Source: Sphingomonas sp. AX6 (GTDB lineage: Bacteria; Pseudomonadota; Alphaproteobacteria; Sphingomonadales; Sphingomonadaceae). Taken from it: 64,000 bases of DNA. Below the pieces are notes generated by a model. That model was not told the DNA's origin. It saw only the letters and a list, made by a program, of their open reading frames with translations, and searched no databases. A program made the translations under genes and the position numbers. This document shows positions 36,982 through 45,397 of the stretch, one piece after another. The stretch's first letter is position 1, and each line of letters opens with the position of its first letter. The stretch covers positions 1,437,712 to 1,501,711 of the forward strand of contig NZ_LR733979.1 in NCBI RefSeq assembly GCF_902506605.1, in the 5' to 3' direction.

Positions 36982-37937
36982 GCCGCCTTCACCTTCATGT
37001 CCGTCGTATCGGCCTTGCGACCGAGCCATAATTTCACGGTCAATTCCCCGCCTTCCAGCGTTTCGGACCGCACCGGGACCAGCCCCGCGCCCGCGAACCA
37101 GCCGAGCATCTGTTCGTCCGAGAAGCCCAGTCGAGCATGCGCGTCCTGACTGCGAAGTTCCTCGCGTTCATGCGGGGCGAAATCGGCGATCAGCAACCGC
37201 CCGCCCTCACCCAATACCCGTGTGGCCTCTGCGATTGCGGCATCGGGGGCCTGCGCGAAATGCAAGACATGATGGATGATCGCCAGGTCCGCTGCGCCGT
37301 CCTCGATCGGCAGCGCGTACAAATCGGCCTGGCGCAGTTCCGCCTTGTCGAGCCCACGTTCGGACAGCTTCGCGCGCGCCAGCCGCAGCATTTCGGAAGA
37401 CCGGTCGATCCCGATCGCGGCATCGGCACGCGGTGCGAATAATTCGAGCATCCGCCCGGTGCCGGTGCCGATATCGACCAGCCGCCGCACGGGCAGATCG
37501 CCCAGCACCGCCGCCATCGCGGCCTCGACCTCGCTTTCGGCAATGTGAAGCGACCGGATCGCATCCCACTGCCCGGCATTCACCTCGAACCAATGCGCCG
37601 CCGCCGCCGCGCGATCGGCACGCACGGCTGCCAGTCGCGCGGTATCGGCGCGGGTCCAATGGTCTTCCTTGCCAGCATCCCAACCGTCGATCGTCGCCAG
37701 TGCCGCCTCGACCGCCGCCCCCGACTGGATCGCGACGAACACCCAGCTACCTTCCTTGCGGCGTTCGGCAAGCGCGGCATCGCACAGAATCTTGACGTGA
37801 CGGCTGACCCGCGGCTGGCTTTGCCCCAGCACCTGCGCCAATTCGCCGACCGATAACTCCATCCGGCGCAGCAATGCGACGATCCGCAACCGGGTGGGAT
37901 CGGCAAGGGCACGGAAAAGATCGAGCGCGTCGGCCAT
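36978..37937 (-). CDS. ArsR-family regulator fused to SAM-dependent methyltransferase domain (SahR-like)
   Basis: 319 residues: winged HTH (about 5-90; FRALADPTRLRIVALLRRMELSV split by the helix turn, QSQPRVSRHVKIL) followed by a class I methyltransferase domain (about 140-260) with VDIGTGTGRMLELFAP and GIDRSSEMLRLAR. Such fusions beside metF or ahcY are known or predicted regulators of the methionine/SAM cycle that sense S-adenosylhomocysteine. The first gene of the unit; a perfect 24-bp palindrome 8 bp before its start suggests autoregulation. A catalytic rather than sensory role of the methyltransferase domain is not excluded. Confidence 0.88.
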   Translation of the reverse strand: MADALDLFRALADPTRLRIVALLRRMELSVGELAQVLGQSQPRVSRHVKILCDAALAERRKEGSWVFVAIQSGAAVEAALATIDGWDAGKEDHWTRADTARLAAVRADRAAAAAHWFEVNAGQWDAIRSLHIAESEVEAAMAAVLGDLPVRRLVDIGTGTGRMLELFAPRADAAIGIDRSSEMLRLARAKLSERGLDKAELRQADLYALPIEDGAADLAIIHHVLHFAQAPDAAIAEATRVLGEGGRLLIADFAPHEREELRSQDAHARLGFSDEQMLGWFAGAGLVPVRSETLEGGELTVKLWLGRKADTTDMKVKAA

Positions 37938-37944
37938 GTCGACA

Positions 37945-37968
37945 TCATATAAAGATTTCTTTATATGA
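37945..37968. promoter_or_regulatory. 24-bp perfect palindrome, probable operator of the ArsR-methyltransferase/metF operon
   Basis: TCATATAAAGA-TT-TCTTTATATGA, 11-bp perfect arms, ending 8 bp before the start codon at 37937. A/T-rich against a GC-rich background. Position and symmetry fit an ArsR-family dimer. Confidence 0.7.
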
Positions 37969-38145
37969 GGTCAACGTCGTGCGCGTATCCGCATCGAAGT
38001 GGCCGCAATGGAACCGAACGCCGCGGTCACAGTTTTGCCATGTTCTTGCACCGGGCGAAACGAGCGCCTAGCGTCTGCAAGTCGCGCGTCTGTGAGGGGC
38101 AGTCCGAACCGCGCGCGCCACGGGTTTTGATAAAAGGATTTCGTT

Positions 38146-38457
38146 ATGAAAAAGGCTTTCATCCTCGCGACCACCGCCGCCGCCGCACTGGGCCTCGCCG
38201 CCTGCTCGGACAATGCGCAACAGGAATCGGCCGAAGCGGCCAACGCGATGGCAGCCGATACCGAAGCAACGATGGGCGAAGCGGCCGACGATATCGAATC
38301 GGCCACCGATTCGGCGCTGGGATCGGCCGAAGCCGGTATCGATCAGGCTGGCCAGTCGATCGAAAACGGGGCGGATGCGACCGGTCGTGCCGTCGGCGAC
38401 ACGATGAGCGAAGCCGGTCAGGAAATGCAGGAAGCTGGGAACGACGTGGCCAATTAA
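38146..38457 (+). CDS. Small Ala/Glu-rich lipoprotein
   Basis: 103 residues, AAAAGGA ribosome-binding site before ATG. Signal ends in lipobox GLAAC; the mature part is low-complexity, acidic, with repeated heptad- or 11-mer-like units (ESATDSALGSAEAGIDQAG, ENGADATGRAVGDTMSEAG), predicted amphipathic helix. Similar entericidin- or apolipoprotein-like small lipoproteins are frequent in sphingomonads; function unknown. Followed by a strong terminator. Confidence 0.75.
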   Translation: MKKAFILATTAAAALGLAACSDNAQQESAEAANAMAADTEATMGEAADDIESATDSALGSAEAGIDQAGQSIENGADATGRAVGDTMSEAGQEMQEAGNDVAN

Positions 38458-38488
38458 GGCCGTCGTTCTTCGGAACCGAAATCGAAAG

Positions 38489-38524
38489 GGCCGCGTTCGG
38501 GAAACCGGGCGCGGCCTTTTTTTT
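38489..38524 (+). terminator. Rho-independent terminator after small lipoprotein gene
   Basis: GGCCGCG - loop with TTCGG/CCGGG - CGCGGCC followed by eight T. Stem continues partly into the loop. Confidence 0.85.
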
Positions 38525-38546
38525 CTTGTCAGATGGGGGACAATCG

Positions 38547-38720
38547 ATGCGAAACATCCTGCCGTTCGTCCTGCTGGCGCTCGCCGCATGTGGCGGTGCC
38601 GAACCAGTTCCCGGCGGCGTGTCCGCGGACGAGGCCGCCGCCCTCAACGACGCTGCGATGATGCTCGACGCCAACAGCGTATCCGCCGACCAGATCGACA
38701 ATGAAGAGGCCGAAGAATGA
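38547..38720 (+). CDS. Small lipoprotein, 57 residues
   Basis: MRNILPFVLLALAACGG is a compact lipoprotein signal with lipobox ALAAC; the mature part (SADEAAALNDAAMMLD, NEEAEE) is acidic. A GGGGGA motif precedes ATG, and the stop overlaps the aldo/keto reductase start (ATGA), so the two are coupled. No recognised family. Confidence 0.65.
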   Translation: MRNILPFVLLALAACGGAEPVPGGVSADEAAALNDAAMMLDANSVSADQIDNEEAEE

Positions 38721-39658
38721 CGATGCAACACCGCGCGCTGGGTGCCAGCGGCCTGACGATCGCCCCGTTGGTGCTTGGCGGCAACGTGTTCGGCTGGACC
38801 GCAGACAGGGCGACCAGCTTTGCCGTGCTCGATGCGTTCGTCGGTGCCGGCGGCACGATGATCGACACCGCCGATGTCTATTCGGCGTGGGTCGATCGCC
38901 ATAAGGGCGGCGAATCCGAAACCGTGATCGGCGAATGGCTGAAACAATCGGGCAAGCGCGACGATGTGCTGATCGCCACAAAGGTCGGAATGATGCCCGG
39001 CGGGTTACAGCCCGAAACGATCGAGCGCGCGGTGGAGGGGTCACTCAAACGGCTCGGCACGGATCGCATCGACCTGTATTTCGCGCACAAGGATGATGCG
39101 GAAACCCCAATCGATGCGACGCTGGAGGCCTTCTCGCGGCTGATCGATGCGGGCAAGGTGCGCAGCATCGGCGCCTCGAATTACTCGGCGATGCGGTTGA
39201 AGGCAGCGCTCGATGCAGCGAAGGCGTCGAGCCTCCCGCATTACACGGTGCTGCAACCCGAATATAATCTGGTCAGCCGCACCGGCTTCGAAGGCGAATT
39301 GCAGGACCTGGCCGTCACCCAGAACATTGGCGTCATCCCCTATTACGGGCTGGCCTCGGGGTACCTGACCGGCAAATATCGCTCCTCGGACGATTTCGGC
39401 AAAAGCGTGCGCGGCGGCGGCATGGCAAAATTGCTCGAAGGCAAGGGCGGCAAGGTACTTGCCGAAATGGACGCGGTCGCCGCCGACACCGGAGCGACTT
39501 TGGCCCAGATCGCACTGGCCTGGCTGGCGGCACAGGACGGCGTTACCGCTCCGATCGCCAGCGCCACGTCCGTCGATCAGGTCACCGAATTGATGGGCTA
39601 TCTGTCGGTCGACCTGTCGCGCGACCAGATCGATCGCCTCACCAACGCAGGGATTTGA
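38717..39658 (+). CDS. Aldo/keto reductase
   Basis: NADPH-dependent carbonyl reductase of 313 residues. The catalytic tetrad is visible: Asp and Tyr in MIDTADVYSAW, Lys in VLIATKVGMM, His in LYFAHKDD. Further family motifs are SIGASNYSAMRL and GVIPYYGLASGYLTGKY. ATG at 38717 overlaps the small lipoprotein gene; ATG at 38723 is an alternative. Substrate unknown. Confidence 0.92.
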   Translation: MTMQHRALGASGLTIAPLVLGGNVFGWTADRATSFAVLDAFVGAGGTMIDTADVYSAWVDRHKGGESETVIGEWLKQSGKRDDVLIATKVGMMPGGLQPETIERAVEGSLKRLGTDRIDLYFAHKDDAETPIDATLEAFSRLIDAGKVRSIGASNYSAMRLKAALDAAKASSLPHYTVLQPEYNLVSRTGFEGELQDLAVTQNIGVIPYYGLASGYLTGKYRSSDDFGKSVRGGGMAKLLEGKGGKVLAEMDAVAADTGATLAQIALAWLAAQDGVTAPIASATSVDQVTELMGYLSVDLSRDQIDRLTNAGI

Positions 39659-39745
39659 CGAAAGCGGGCGTCGTCGGGATCAAGCCGCCATTCATCCGCG
39701 TTCTCCTATCGGCCCATCGCAGACCGATCAGGAGAAGTCCGCACT

Positions 39746-40504
39746 ATGGCGTTCGCCCGCCCCGACGCCCGCACCCGCATCATCGCCGCCAGCGCCGCCA
39801 TCGCGCTGCAGGCCTTGTTTGCGTGGGTGCTGATTTCGGGGCTTAGCGTGACCTTCGCGGAAAAGCTGAGCGAAAGCCTGAACGTCTTTGACATCGCGCC
39901 CGAACCCGATCCCCCGCCTCCCGTCACGATCGAGCCCAATCCGGTCGCCGACACCCGACCTGAGGGCGAAGCCGCGCCCCCCAATCTTCGCAGCCGCGCG
40001 ACCGAGATCGAGGCACCCGTGCCGATCGTCCAGATCCCCCTGCCCCCTCCCCCCGTCATCACTGCGCCCGTGGCAGCCGTCGGTAACGACGCGTCGTCCG
40101 GCAATGCCGACATTCCCGGTCCCGGCACGGGTGCAGGCGGCGTCGGCGACGGCACGGGCAGCGGCGGCCGCGGCGACGGCGACGGCGCGGGCGGACGCGA
40201 GACCCCACCGCGCCAGATCGGCGGGCGTCTGTCCGACCGCGACTTCCCCCGCGCCGCCGCCAATGCGGGCGCAGGCGGAACGGTCGAGATCATCTTCAAT
40301 GTGGAGGCCGACGGCCGCATCACCGATTGCGGCATCGAGCGATCGAGCGGCAATCGCGAGTTGGACGAAACCACCTGCCGCCTGGTGGTCCAGCGCTATC
40401 GCTACCAGCCCGCCCGCGACGCAAGGGGCCGTCCGGTGCCTTCGACGATCATCGAAAGCCACGAATGGGTCAATCGCGTGGTGCCCGCGGAGCCGGGTGA
40501 ATAG
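39746..40504 (+). CDS. TonB-family energy transducer
   Basis: 252 residues: one N-terminal membrane helix (about 10-32), a periplasmic Pro-rich part (EPDPPPPVTIEPNPVADTRP, PLPPPPVITAPV), a Gly/Asp-rich linker, and a C-terminal TonB domain (about 165-245) with GTVEIIFNVEADGRITDCGIE and CRLVVQRYRYQPARD. It would couple proton-motive force to receptors such as those in this window, although it is not beside exbB/exbD. It converges with the DUF2332 gene and overlaps it by 35 bp. Confidence 0.85.
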   Translation: MAFARPDARTRIIAASAAIALQALFAWVLISGLSVTFAEKLSESLNVFDIAPEPDPPPPVTIEPNPVADTRPEGEAAPPNLRSRATEIEAPVPIVQIPLPPPPVITAPVAAVGNDASSGNADIPGPGTGAGGVGDGTGSGGRGDGDGAGGRETPPRQIGGRLSDRDFPRAAANAGAGGTVEIIFNVEADGRITDCGIERSSGNRELDETTCRLVVQRYRYQPARDARGRPVPSTIIESHEWVNRVVPAEPGE

Positions 40505-41537
40505 GGTCGCTGACCTCCACCCAAGCCCCGTGCGCGTGCGCGAAGCCGATCCGCCTGGCCCCCTCGCCCGGCCATGTCTCCACCCAGATCTCATGTCGTG
40601 CCAGATCGCGGTCCGGCTCCATCCGTACCCAGGCCAGGGGATGCGCTGCATCGGCACGCGAACCCGCCCCCTGCATCGCCGCCGCAATCCGCGCCTGCCG
40701 CTCCGTCCCCAGATATTGCCACACCACCGAATGCATCAGCACCCGCGTCGTCCCCGCTGCCTGCGGTCGGGCGAGCTGCGCCTCCACCCAGTCGGCGGCG
40801 TCGCCCACCTCCAGCGCTACGGGCCGTTTGCGCAGCATCGCGATCGCCGCATCGAGTTTTGCCAACCGTTCGGGCTTTTCGGCCCAGACATAGCTGCGCA
40901 GCCGCGTCGCCTGTGCCGGATCGGTCGCATCGATCGGCGCAACATCGACGCCGCGGATCGACGCGAAGCTGGGTTGCGCGGGTTCGGGGGATGGCCCACG
41001 CCAGTCGGGCGCGATGACGATCGGCAAATCCTGCGGCCCCACCCGCACCCCGCCCAGATCGAAACCGAACCGATCGATCAACAGGTTGAGCCCCGCGCTC
41101 GATCCGATTTCCAGCAACTCGATCGGATGCCCCAATGACCGCGACACCGCCATCAGCCCCAGCATCAGCGCCGCCGACCGCCCGACTTCGTTGGTCTGGG
41201 GCGGTCCGTCGAGCCAGGGCAGGATCGCCGCGTCGTGCCGAGCAAGCACCGCCCGCAACGCCGCGATCGTCTGCGACGGTGAAGTTTCCGCGGCGAACGC
41301 CGCCTGCGCCTCCGCATCACCGCTCAGCCGCATCGCGTTCAGCCCGCCCACCAGCCGCAACGGCAGGGCATCGTCGATCGGTTGCCCCACCCATCCGAGC
41401 ACCCTCCGCCCGGTCGCTGTCGTTCGGTCGAGCGCCCCGGCCAGCGCTTCGCACACCCGCGCGGTGACGGGCGCATCCATCGCCGTGCAGAAATCGCGCT
41501 GGGTCAGAAATGCCTGTCGCACTGCCGCTTCGCCCAA
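40470..41537 (-). CDS. DUF2332 family protein
   Basis: 355 residues matching DUF2332: [24 protein letters not shown] near the N-terminus (in two parts), [20 protein letters not shown], and [12 protein letters not shown]. The middle motif resembles a methyltransferase glycine loop, and the family is a predicted class I methyltransferase-like fold; function unknown. TTG at 41537 is chosen since AAGGAG stands six bases upstream; GTG at 41522 is the alternative. Divergent from hisG. Confidence 0.75.
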   Translation of the reverse strand: MGEAAVRQAFLTQRDFCTAMDAPVTARVCEALAGALDRTTATGRRVLGWVGQPIDDALPLRLVGGLNAMRLSGDAEAQAAFAAETSPSQTIAALRAVLARHDAAILPWLDGPPQTNEVGRSAALMLGLMAVSRSLGHPIELLEIGSSAGLNLLIDRFGFDLGGVRVGPQDLPIVIAPDWRGPSPEPAQPSFASIRGVDVAPIDATDPAQATRLRSYVWAEKPERLAKLDAAIAMLRKRPVALEVGDAADWVEAQLARPQAAGTTRVLMHSVVWQYLGTERQARIAAAMQGAGSRADAAHPLAWVRMEPDRDLARHEIWVETWPGEGARRIGFAHAHGAWVEVSDPIHPAPRAPRD

Positions 41538-41627
41538 CGGTCGCTCCTTTGCAAACGGAGCGTTTCGCCGCCCCAGGCGACCCCTTGTTGCGCCGCCGCG
41601 CGTGCCCAAGTAAAGCCCCGCAACCTC

Positions 41628-42290
41628 ATGTCCGATCCGATCCTCCTCGCCGTCCCCAAAGGACGCATCCTCGATGAAGCGCTGCCGTTGCTGGCGGGCG
41701 CAGGAATCGTACCCGAAGCTGCCTTCACCGACCCTGATAGCCGGGCGTTGCGCTTTTCGACCACTCAGCCGCATGTCGACATCATCCGTGTCCGCGCGTT
41801 CGACGTCGCGACCTTCGTGGCGCACGGTGCCGCGCAACTGGGAATCGTTGGATCGGACGTCCTGGCCGAATTCGATTATTCCGAACTTTATGCGCCCGTG
41901 GACCTGGGCATCGGCGCATGCCGCCTCTCGGTCGCTGAGCCCGCCAGCCTGGCCGAAACCGACGATCCACGCGGATGGAGCCATGTCCGCGTCGCCACCA
42001 AATATCCGGGCCTGACCAGCCGGCACTTCGCAGCACGCGGCGTCCAGGCCGAATGCGTGAAGCTGAACGGCGCGATGGAGCTGGCACCGCTGCTGGGCCT
42101 CGCCCCGCGCATCGTCGATCTGGTGTCGTCGGGGCGCACGCTCAAGGAAAACGGGCTGGTCGAGGTCGAGCGGATCATGAACGTCACCAGCCGCCTGATC
42201 GTCAACCGCGCTGCGTTCAAGATGAAGAGCGCCACCCTCGGCCCGCTTGTGGACCAGATGCGGGCGCTGGTCGGGGCGCAGGCAGCATGA
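41628..42290 (+). CDS. hisG: ATP phosphoribosyltransferase, short form
   Basis: First step of histidine synthesis. The 220-residue length is that of the short HisG form, which lacks the regulatory C-domain and usually needs HisZ. Motifs: [43 protein letters not shown], and the PRPP loop [15 protein letters not shown]. Its stop overlaps hisD (ATGA). No hisZ is in the window, so it must be elsewhere. Confidence 0.95.
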   Translation: MSDPILLAVPKGRILDEALPLLAGAGIVPEAAFTDPDSRALRFSTTQPHVDIIRVRAFDVATFVAHGAAQLGIVGSDVLAEFDYSELYAPVDLGIGACRLSVAEPASLAETDDPRGWSHVRVATKYPGLTSRHFAARGVQAECVKLNGAMELAPLLGLAPRIVDLVSSGRTLKENGLVEVERIMNVTSRLIVNRAAFKMKSATLGPLVDQMRALVGAQAA

Positions 42291-43576
42291 TCCGCCTGTC
42301 CACCGCCGACGGATCGTTCGAACGCGATTTTCGCGCTCTGGTCGAAGCGCGTCGCGAGCCGGATGTGGATGTGGCGCGCGACGTGCGGATGATCGTCTCC
42401 GCCGTCCGCGACGAAGGCGACGCGGCAGTACGCGCCTTCACTCAGAAATTCGATCGCCACGATCTCGACGCCACAGGCTGGCGAATTGAACGCGCGGATC
42501 TGACCGCCGCGCTCAACGGGTTAGAGCCTGAACTTCGCGCCGCGCTCGAACTCGCGCGCGACCGGATCGCCGCCTATCACGAGAAACAGCGCCCGGCGGA
42601 CAGCGACTCCACCGACGCCGACGGCATCCGCACCGGCGCACGCTGGAATGCGGTCGATGCCGCGGGGCTCTATGTCCCCGGCGGCCGTGCGGCCTATCCC
42701 TCGTCGGTGCTGATGAACGCCATCCCCGCCAAGGTCGCTGGCGTTTCGCGGTTGGTAATGGTGACGCCGACCCCGGATGGCGAGATCAATTCGCTGGTCC
42801 TCGCCGCCGCCGAACTGGCAGGCGTGGACGAGGTGTGGCGGGTGGGCGGCGCGCAGGCAATCGCCGCGCTCGCTTACGGCTCCGGTCGGATCGCGGCGGT
42901 CGATGTAATCTGCGGCCCCGGCAATGCCTGGGTCGCAGAGGCGAAGCGCCAGCTTTACGGCGTGGTCGGCATCGACATGGTTGCAGGACCGAGCGAAATC
43001 CTGGTCGTCGCCGACGGCCGGAACGATCCCGACTGGATCGCCGCCGATCTGCTCAGCCAGTCCGAACACGATCCCACCAGCCAGTCGATCCTGATCACCA
43101 CCGATGCCGGGTTCGCGGATCAGGTCGCGCACGCGGTGGACCGGATGATCGGCACGCTGTCGACGGCGGATGTCGCGCGGCAAAGCTGGGACGCCAACGG
43201 TGCGATCATCGTTGCAGGCAGTTTCGACGAGGCTCCCGCGCTCATTAACGCACTCGCGCCCGAACATCTCGAACTGGCGATCGACGATGCGGAAGCGATG
43301 TTCGCGCGTGTCCGCCATGCCGGGTCGGTGTTCCTGGGACGCCACACGCCGGAGGCCGTCGGCGATTACGTCGCCGGGCCGAACCATGTCCTGCCCACCG
43401 GCCGCCGCGCGCGTTTCGCCAGCGGGCTGTCGGTGCTCGATTTCATGAAGCGCACGAGCTTCCTATCGCTCGACGCCGCGGGTCTGGCGAAAATCGGCCC
43501 CGCCGCGGTCGCGCTCGCAACGGCGGAAGGGCTCCCCGCTCATGCCCGATCGGTCGCGATCCGATTGGGGGACTGA
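42287..43576 (+). CDS. hisD: Histidinol dehydrogenase
   Basis: Zn2+- and NAD-dependent oxidation of histidinol to histidine. The 429 residues include [66 protein letters not shown], the Zn/catalytic region [13 protein letters not shown], and LAPEHLEL with GPNHVLPTG. Coupled to hisG by a 4-bp overlap; a palindromic element follows, then nusB. Confidence 0.96.
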   Translation: MIRLSTADGSFERDFRALVEARREPDVDVARDVRMIVSAVRDEGDAAVRAFTQKFDRHDLDATGWRIERADLTAALNGLEPELRAALELARDRIAAYHEKQRPADSDSTDADGIRTGARWNAVDAAGLYVPGGRAAYPSSVLMNAIPAKVAGVSRLVMVTPTPDGEINSLVLAAAELAGVDEVWRVGGAQAIAALAYGSGRIAAVDVICGPGNAWVAEAKRQLYGVVGIDMVAGPSEILVVADGRNDPDWIAADLLSQSEHDPTSQSILITTDAGFADQVAHAVDRMIGTLSTADVARQSWDANGAIIVAGSFDEAPALINALAPEHLELAIDDAEAMFARVRHAGSVFLGRHTPEAVGDYVAGPNHVLPTGRRARFASGLSVLDFMKRTSFLSLDAAGLAKIGPAAVALATAEGLPAHARSVAIRLGD

Positions 43577-43584
43577 ACTCACCA

Positions 43585-43665
43585 CCGTTCGCCCTTAGCT
43601 TGTCGAAGGGCTGTCCTTCTTTCTAAAGAAGAAGTGCAGGGCTTCGACAAGCTCAGCCCGAACGG
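43585..43665. repeat. Palindromic interspersed element between hisD and nusB
   Basis: Arms CCGTTCGCCCTTAGCTTGTC.../...AAGCTCAGCCCGAACGG pair over ~29 nt with few mismatches, and the centre has CTTCTTT-CT-AAAGAAG. This GTTCGGGCTGAGCTTGTCGAAG-type sequence (shown here in parts) recurs, decayed, at 8473-8505. Confidence 0.8.
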
Positions 43666-43689
43666 TCTTTTGTCGAACCGGAACCGAAT

Positions 43690-44148
43690 ATGCCAAGCAA
43701 GACATCGAAAACCCGCACTCAGGCCCGCGCCGCCGCCCGTCTCGGTGCCGTCCAGGCGCTGTATCAGCACGATATGGAGGGGACGGCGATCCCCGCCTTG
43801 CTCCACGAATTTCACCAGCACCGACTGGGCGCGACCATCGAGGACGTCGAATATGCCGACGCCGACATCATGCTGTTCGACGATATCGTGAAGGGCGTCG
43901 ACGCGCGCCGTGACGAGGTCGACGCCGCGATCACTGCACGCCTGGCGTCGGGCTGGACGCTGGAGCGCCTCGACAAGCCTATGCGTCAGATCCTGCGCTG
44001 CGGCACCTACGAACTGATCGCCCGCCACGACATTCCCAAGGCCGCGATCATCAGCGAATATCTCGACGTCGCCCACGCCTTTTACGACCGCAAGGAAGCG
44101 GGCTTCGTCAACGGCGTGCTGGATGCGGTGGCCAAGGCGGTTCGGTAA
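43690..44148 (+). CDS. nusB: Transcription antitermination factor NusB
   Basis: 152-residue all-helical RNA-binding protein acting in rRNA antitermination. RAAARLGAVQALYQHDMEG, ERLDKPMRQILRCGTYEL, HDIPKAAIISEYLDVAHAF and GFVNGVLDAVAKAVR are diagnostic. It follows hisG-hisD across the palindromic element. Its neighbour downstream is the structured-RNA candidate on the other strand. Confidence 0.95.
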   Translation: MPSKTSKTRTQARAAARLGAVQALYQHDMEGTAIPALLHEFHQHRLGATIEDVEYADADIMLFDDIVKGVDARRDEVDAAITARLASGWTLERLDKPMRQILRCGTYELIARHDIPKAAIISEYLDVAHAFYDRKEAGFVNGVLDAVAKAVR

Positions 44149-44167
44149 ACCCCTGCCTCTCTCCCGT

Positions 44168-44244
44168 CCGCTTGTTTCGAGCGAAGTCGAGAAACGTGGC
44201 TCGGCGTTAGGAATGCGTTTCTCGACCTCGCTCGAAACGAACGG
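44168..44244. repeat. Palindromic interspersed element after nusB
   Basis: Inverted arms 44168-44196 and 44216-44244, core TTTCGAGCGAAGTCGAGAAA. It is the same family as 49441-49519, the left arms being identical for more than 25 nt. May also serve to end nusB transcripts. Confidence 0.85.
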
Positions 44245-44289
44245 ATGTTTGAGGACAGCCCAAGGGACGGTTGAAATGTCGTCCAGGTG

Positions 44290-44740
44290 GGGCTGCGAAG
44301 GGTGATCTTTCGAACATCGCAGCGCAGCGTGCTTCCGGCACGTGAGCACCGAAGCGCAGAAAACCGCGCTTCCAAGCTCCGCATGGGCGGCATTGCGGCC
44401 GTCCCATGAAATGAGAGAGGTCGCCGAGGCCGTCTCCCGACGGTCCCGGCGACCCCAAACATGGTCAGCGGCCGGAGAGCTCCAGCCCGGGAGACCATGC
44501 GGACCGCTAATTCAAATGCTTCGATGCGTTGGCTGGAGGAGAATACCTCCCGCATCGTCACGGACGGAGGGCTTCCGTCCGTTGCACCAAATTAGCGGCG
44601 CGTCTCCCGAACGAACTGAACCGACCCCATTGCTGAACCATGAGACATCGGATCACCTCCTTTCGCTAGTTGAAGCTAATGTGCTTGAGCACGGGTAGAA
44701 GGTGAATCAAACCGGCGTGCAGAACAAGTCTTGTTTTACG
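44290..44740 (-). ncRNA. Candidate structured RNA with leader peptide frame
   Basis: Of the 646 bp between nusB and the next gene, this part has its own minus-strand promoter and eight successive stem-loops with 5-9 bp perfect stems: 44560-44582 (9 bp), 44522-44557 (7 + 5 bp nested), 44460-44499 (7 bp), 44419-44454 (8 + 5 bp nested), 44382-44408, 44351-44372 (7 bp), 44328-44342 and 44292-44323 (7 bp). Near the 5' end is GTGCT-CA-AGCAC (44681-44692). No T-run terminator was seen. I do not recognise the family; it could be an sRNA or a regulatory leader without a downstream gene on the same strand. Confidence 0.45.
44592..44648 (-). CDS. Putative 18-residue peptide with exceptional ribosome-binding site
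   Basis: Frame MSHGSAMGSVQFVRETRR then TAA. The ATG at 44648 is preceded, at 6-nt spacing, by GAAAGGAGGTGATCC (44650-44664), which is complementary over 15 nt to the conserved 16S rRNA 3' end. Such an extended match is far beyond what other genes here have. It lies about 90 nt after the predicted transcription start and just before a 9-bp hairpin. It may be a leader peptide or a ribosome-capture device. Confidence 0.45.
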   Translation of the reverse strand: MSHGSAMGSVQFVRETRR

Positions 44741-44746
44741 TCGCGA

Positions 44747-44776
44747 ATTATACGACCTTCATCGGTCTGGGCTGAA
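44747..44776 (-). promoter_or_regulatory. Minus-strand promoter of the structured RNA
   Basis: Perfect -10 TATAAT (44747-44752), 18-bp spacer, -35-like TTCAGC (44771-44776, three of six consensus bases). A 13-bp palindrome AACAAG-T-CTTGTT (44723-44735) lies just downstream of the expected start and could be an operator. Confidence 0.5.
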
Positions 44777-44794
44777 CGATCGGCATCCGCCGCA

Positions 44795-45307
44795 TCAGCG
44801 CCGACAATCCTCCACGACGCGTTGCACCTCGGCCCAGGTCGGCAGGATCAGGCCCGGCGTGCCTGCGACCTCGACCGCGAAACGCCCACGGCTGAATCCG
44901 ATCGCGTCGAGCAAATTGTCGCGCGCGGGCAGCAGCGCGACGACGTTCCCGCCCTGAGCGCGCGCAGGCAGCGCACGCGTTGCACTGGTCGTTCGGATCG
45001 TCATCGCATTCGCGTTCGAACTTCCCGCCCGTTCGAGCGCGATCTGATTACCGCCCGTACAGCGCATCGCAAATTGCGTGCCGAAGCGCGCAACGCTGCC
45101 GCCACCTTCGCGCGCATAACGCCAGTTGCCGGGCGTCGCCGTGCGGTCGGCCCAGTTGGGCGCGGGCGGCGGCGCGGGCACCGGTGCCGGGGCGGGAGCA
45201 GGCGCGGGGCTCGGTTCGGGAGGCGGGGGTGGTTCGGACGGACGCACGCAGGCGGCAAGCAGAACCAGGGGCGCAATGGCGACGAGCGGAGAAAGACTGA
45301 AACGCAT
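44795..45307 (-). CDS. Pro-rich lipoprotein of unknown function
   Basis: About 170 residues. The signal LSPLVAIAPLVLLAAC has a lipobox; next comes a Pro/Ala-rich wall-spanning linker (PPPPPEPSPAPAPAPAPVPA), then a compact domain with WADRTATPGNWRYAREGGGS, FAMRCTGGNQIALER and a closing TWAEVQRVVEDCRR. Two Cys in the domain could form a disulfide. ATG at 45307 fits the signal; 45319 is an alternative. No recognised family. Confidence 0.75.
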   Translation of the reverse strand: MRFSLSPLVAIAPLVLLAACVRPSEPPPPPEPSPAPAPAPAPVPAPPPAPNWADRTATPGNWRYAREGGGSVARFGTQFAMRCTGGNQIALERAGSSNANAMTIRTTSATRALPARAQGGNVVALLPARDNLLDAIGFSRGRFAVEVAGTPGLILPTWAEVQRVVEDCRR

Positions 45308-45397
45308 GGGAACCAGCATGGCCGATGCGCCGCGCGGGCTCAAGCCGCGATCAAGCCTGCGCGACCGAAAGACGCGCGGACGCGACCACCGCCCCCT

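Noticed and set aside
44168-44244. Long inverted repeat considered as nusB terminator
   Set aside because: No T-run follows either arm and a near-identical copy exists at 49441-49519, so it is listed as an interspersed repeat.
44082-44561. Open frame on the minus strand from MTMREVF through the structured-RNA region into antisense nusB
   Set aside because: Shares the frame of the 18-codon peptide after its stop, but passes through eight hairpins, a palindromic repeat and antisense nusB; no protein-like conservation pattern.
44650-44664. GGATCACCTCCTTTC on the + strand resembling the 3' end of 16S rRNA
   Set aside because: No other 16S sequence is present; the string is better explained as the complement of a very strong Shine-Dalgarno on the minus strand.
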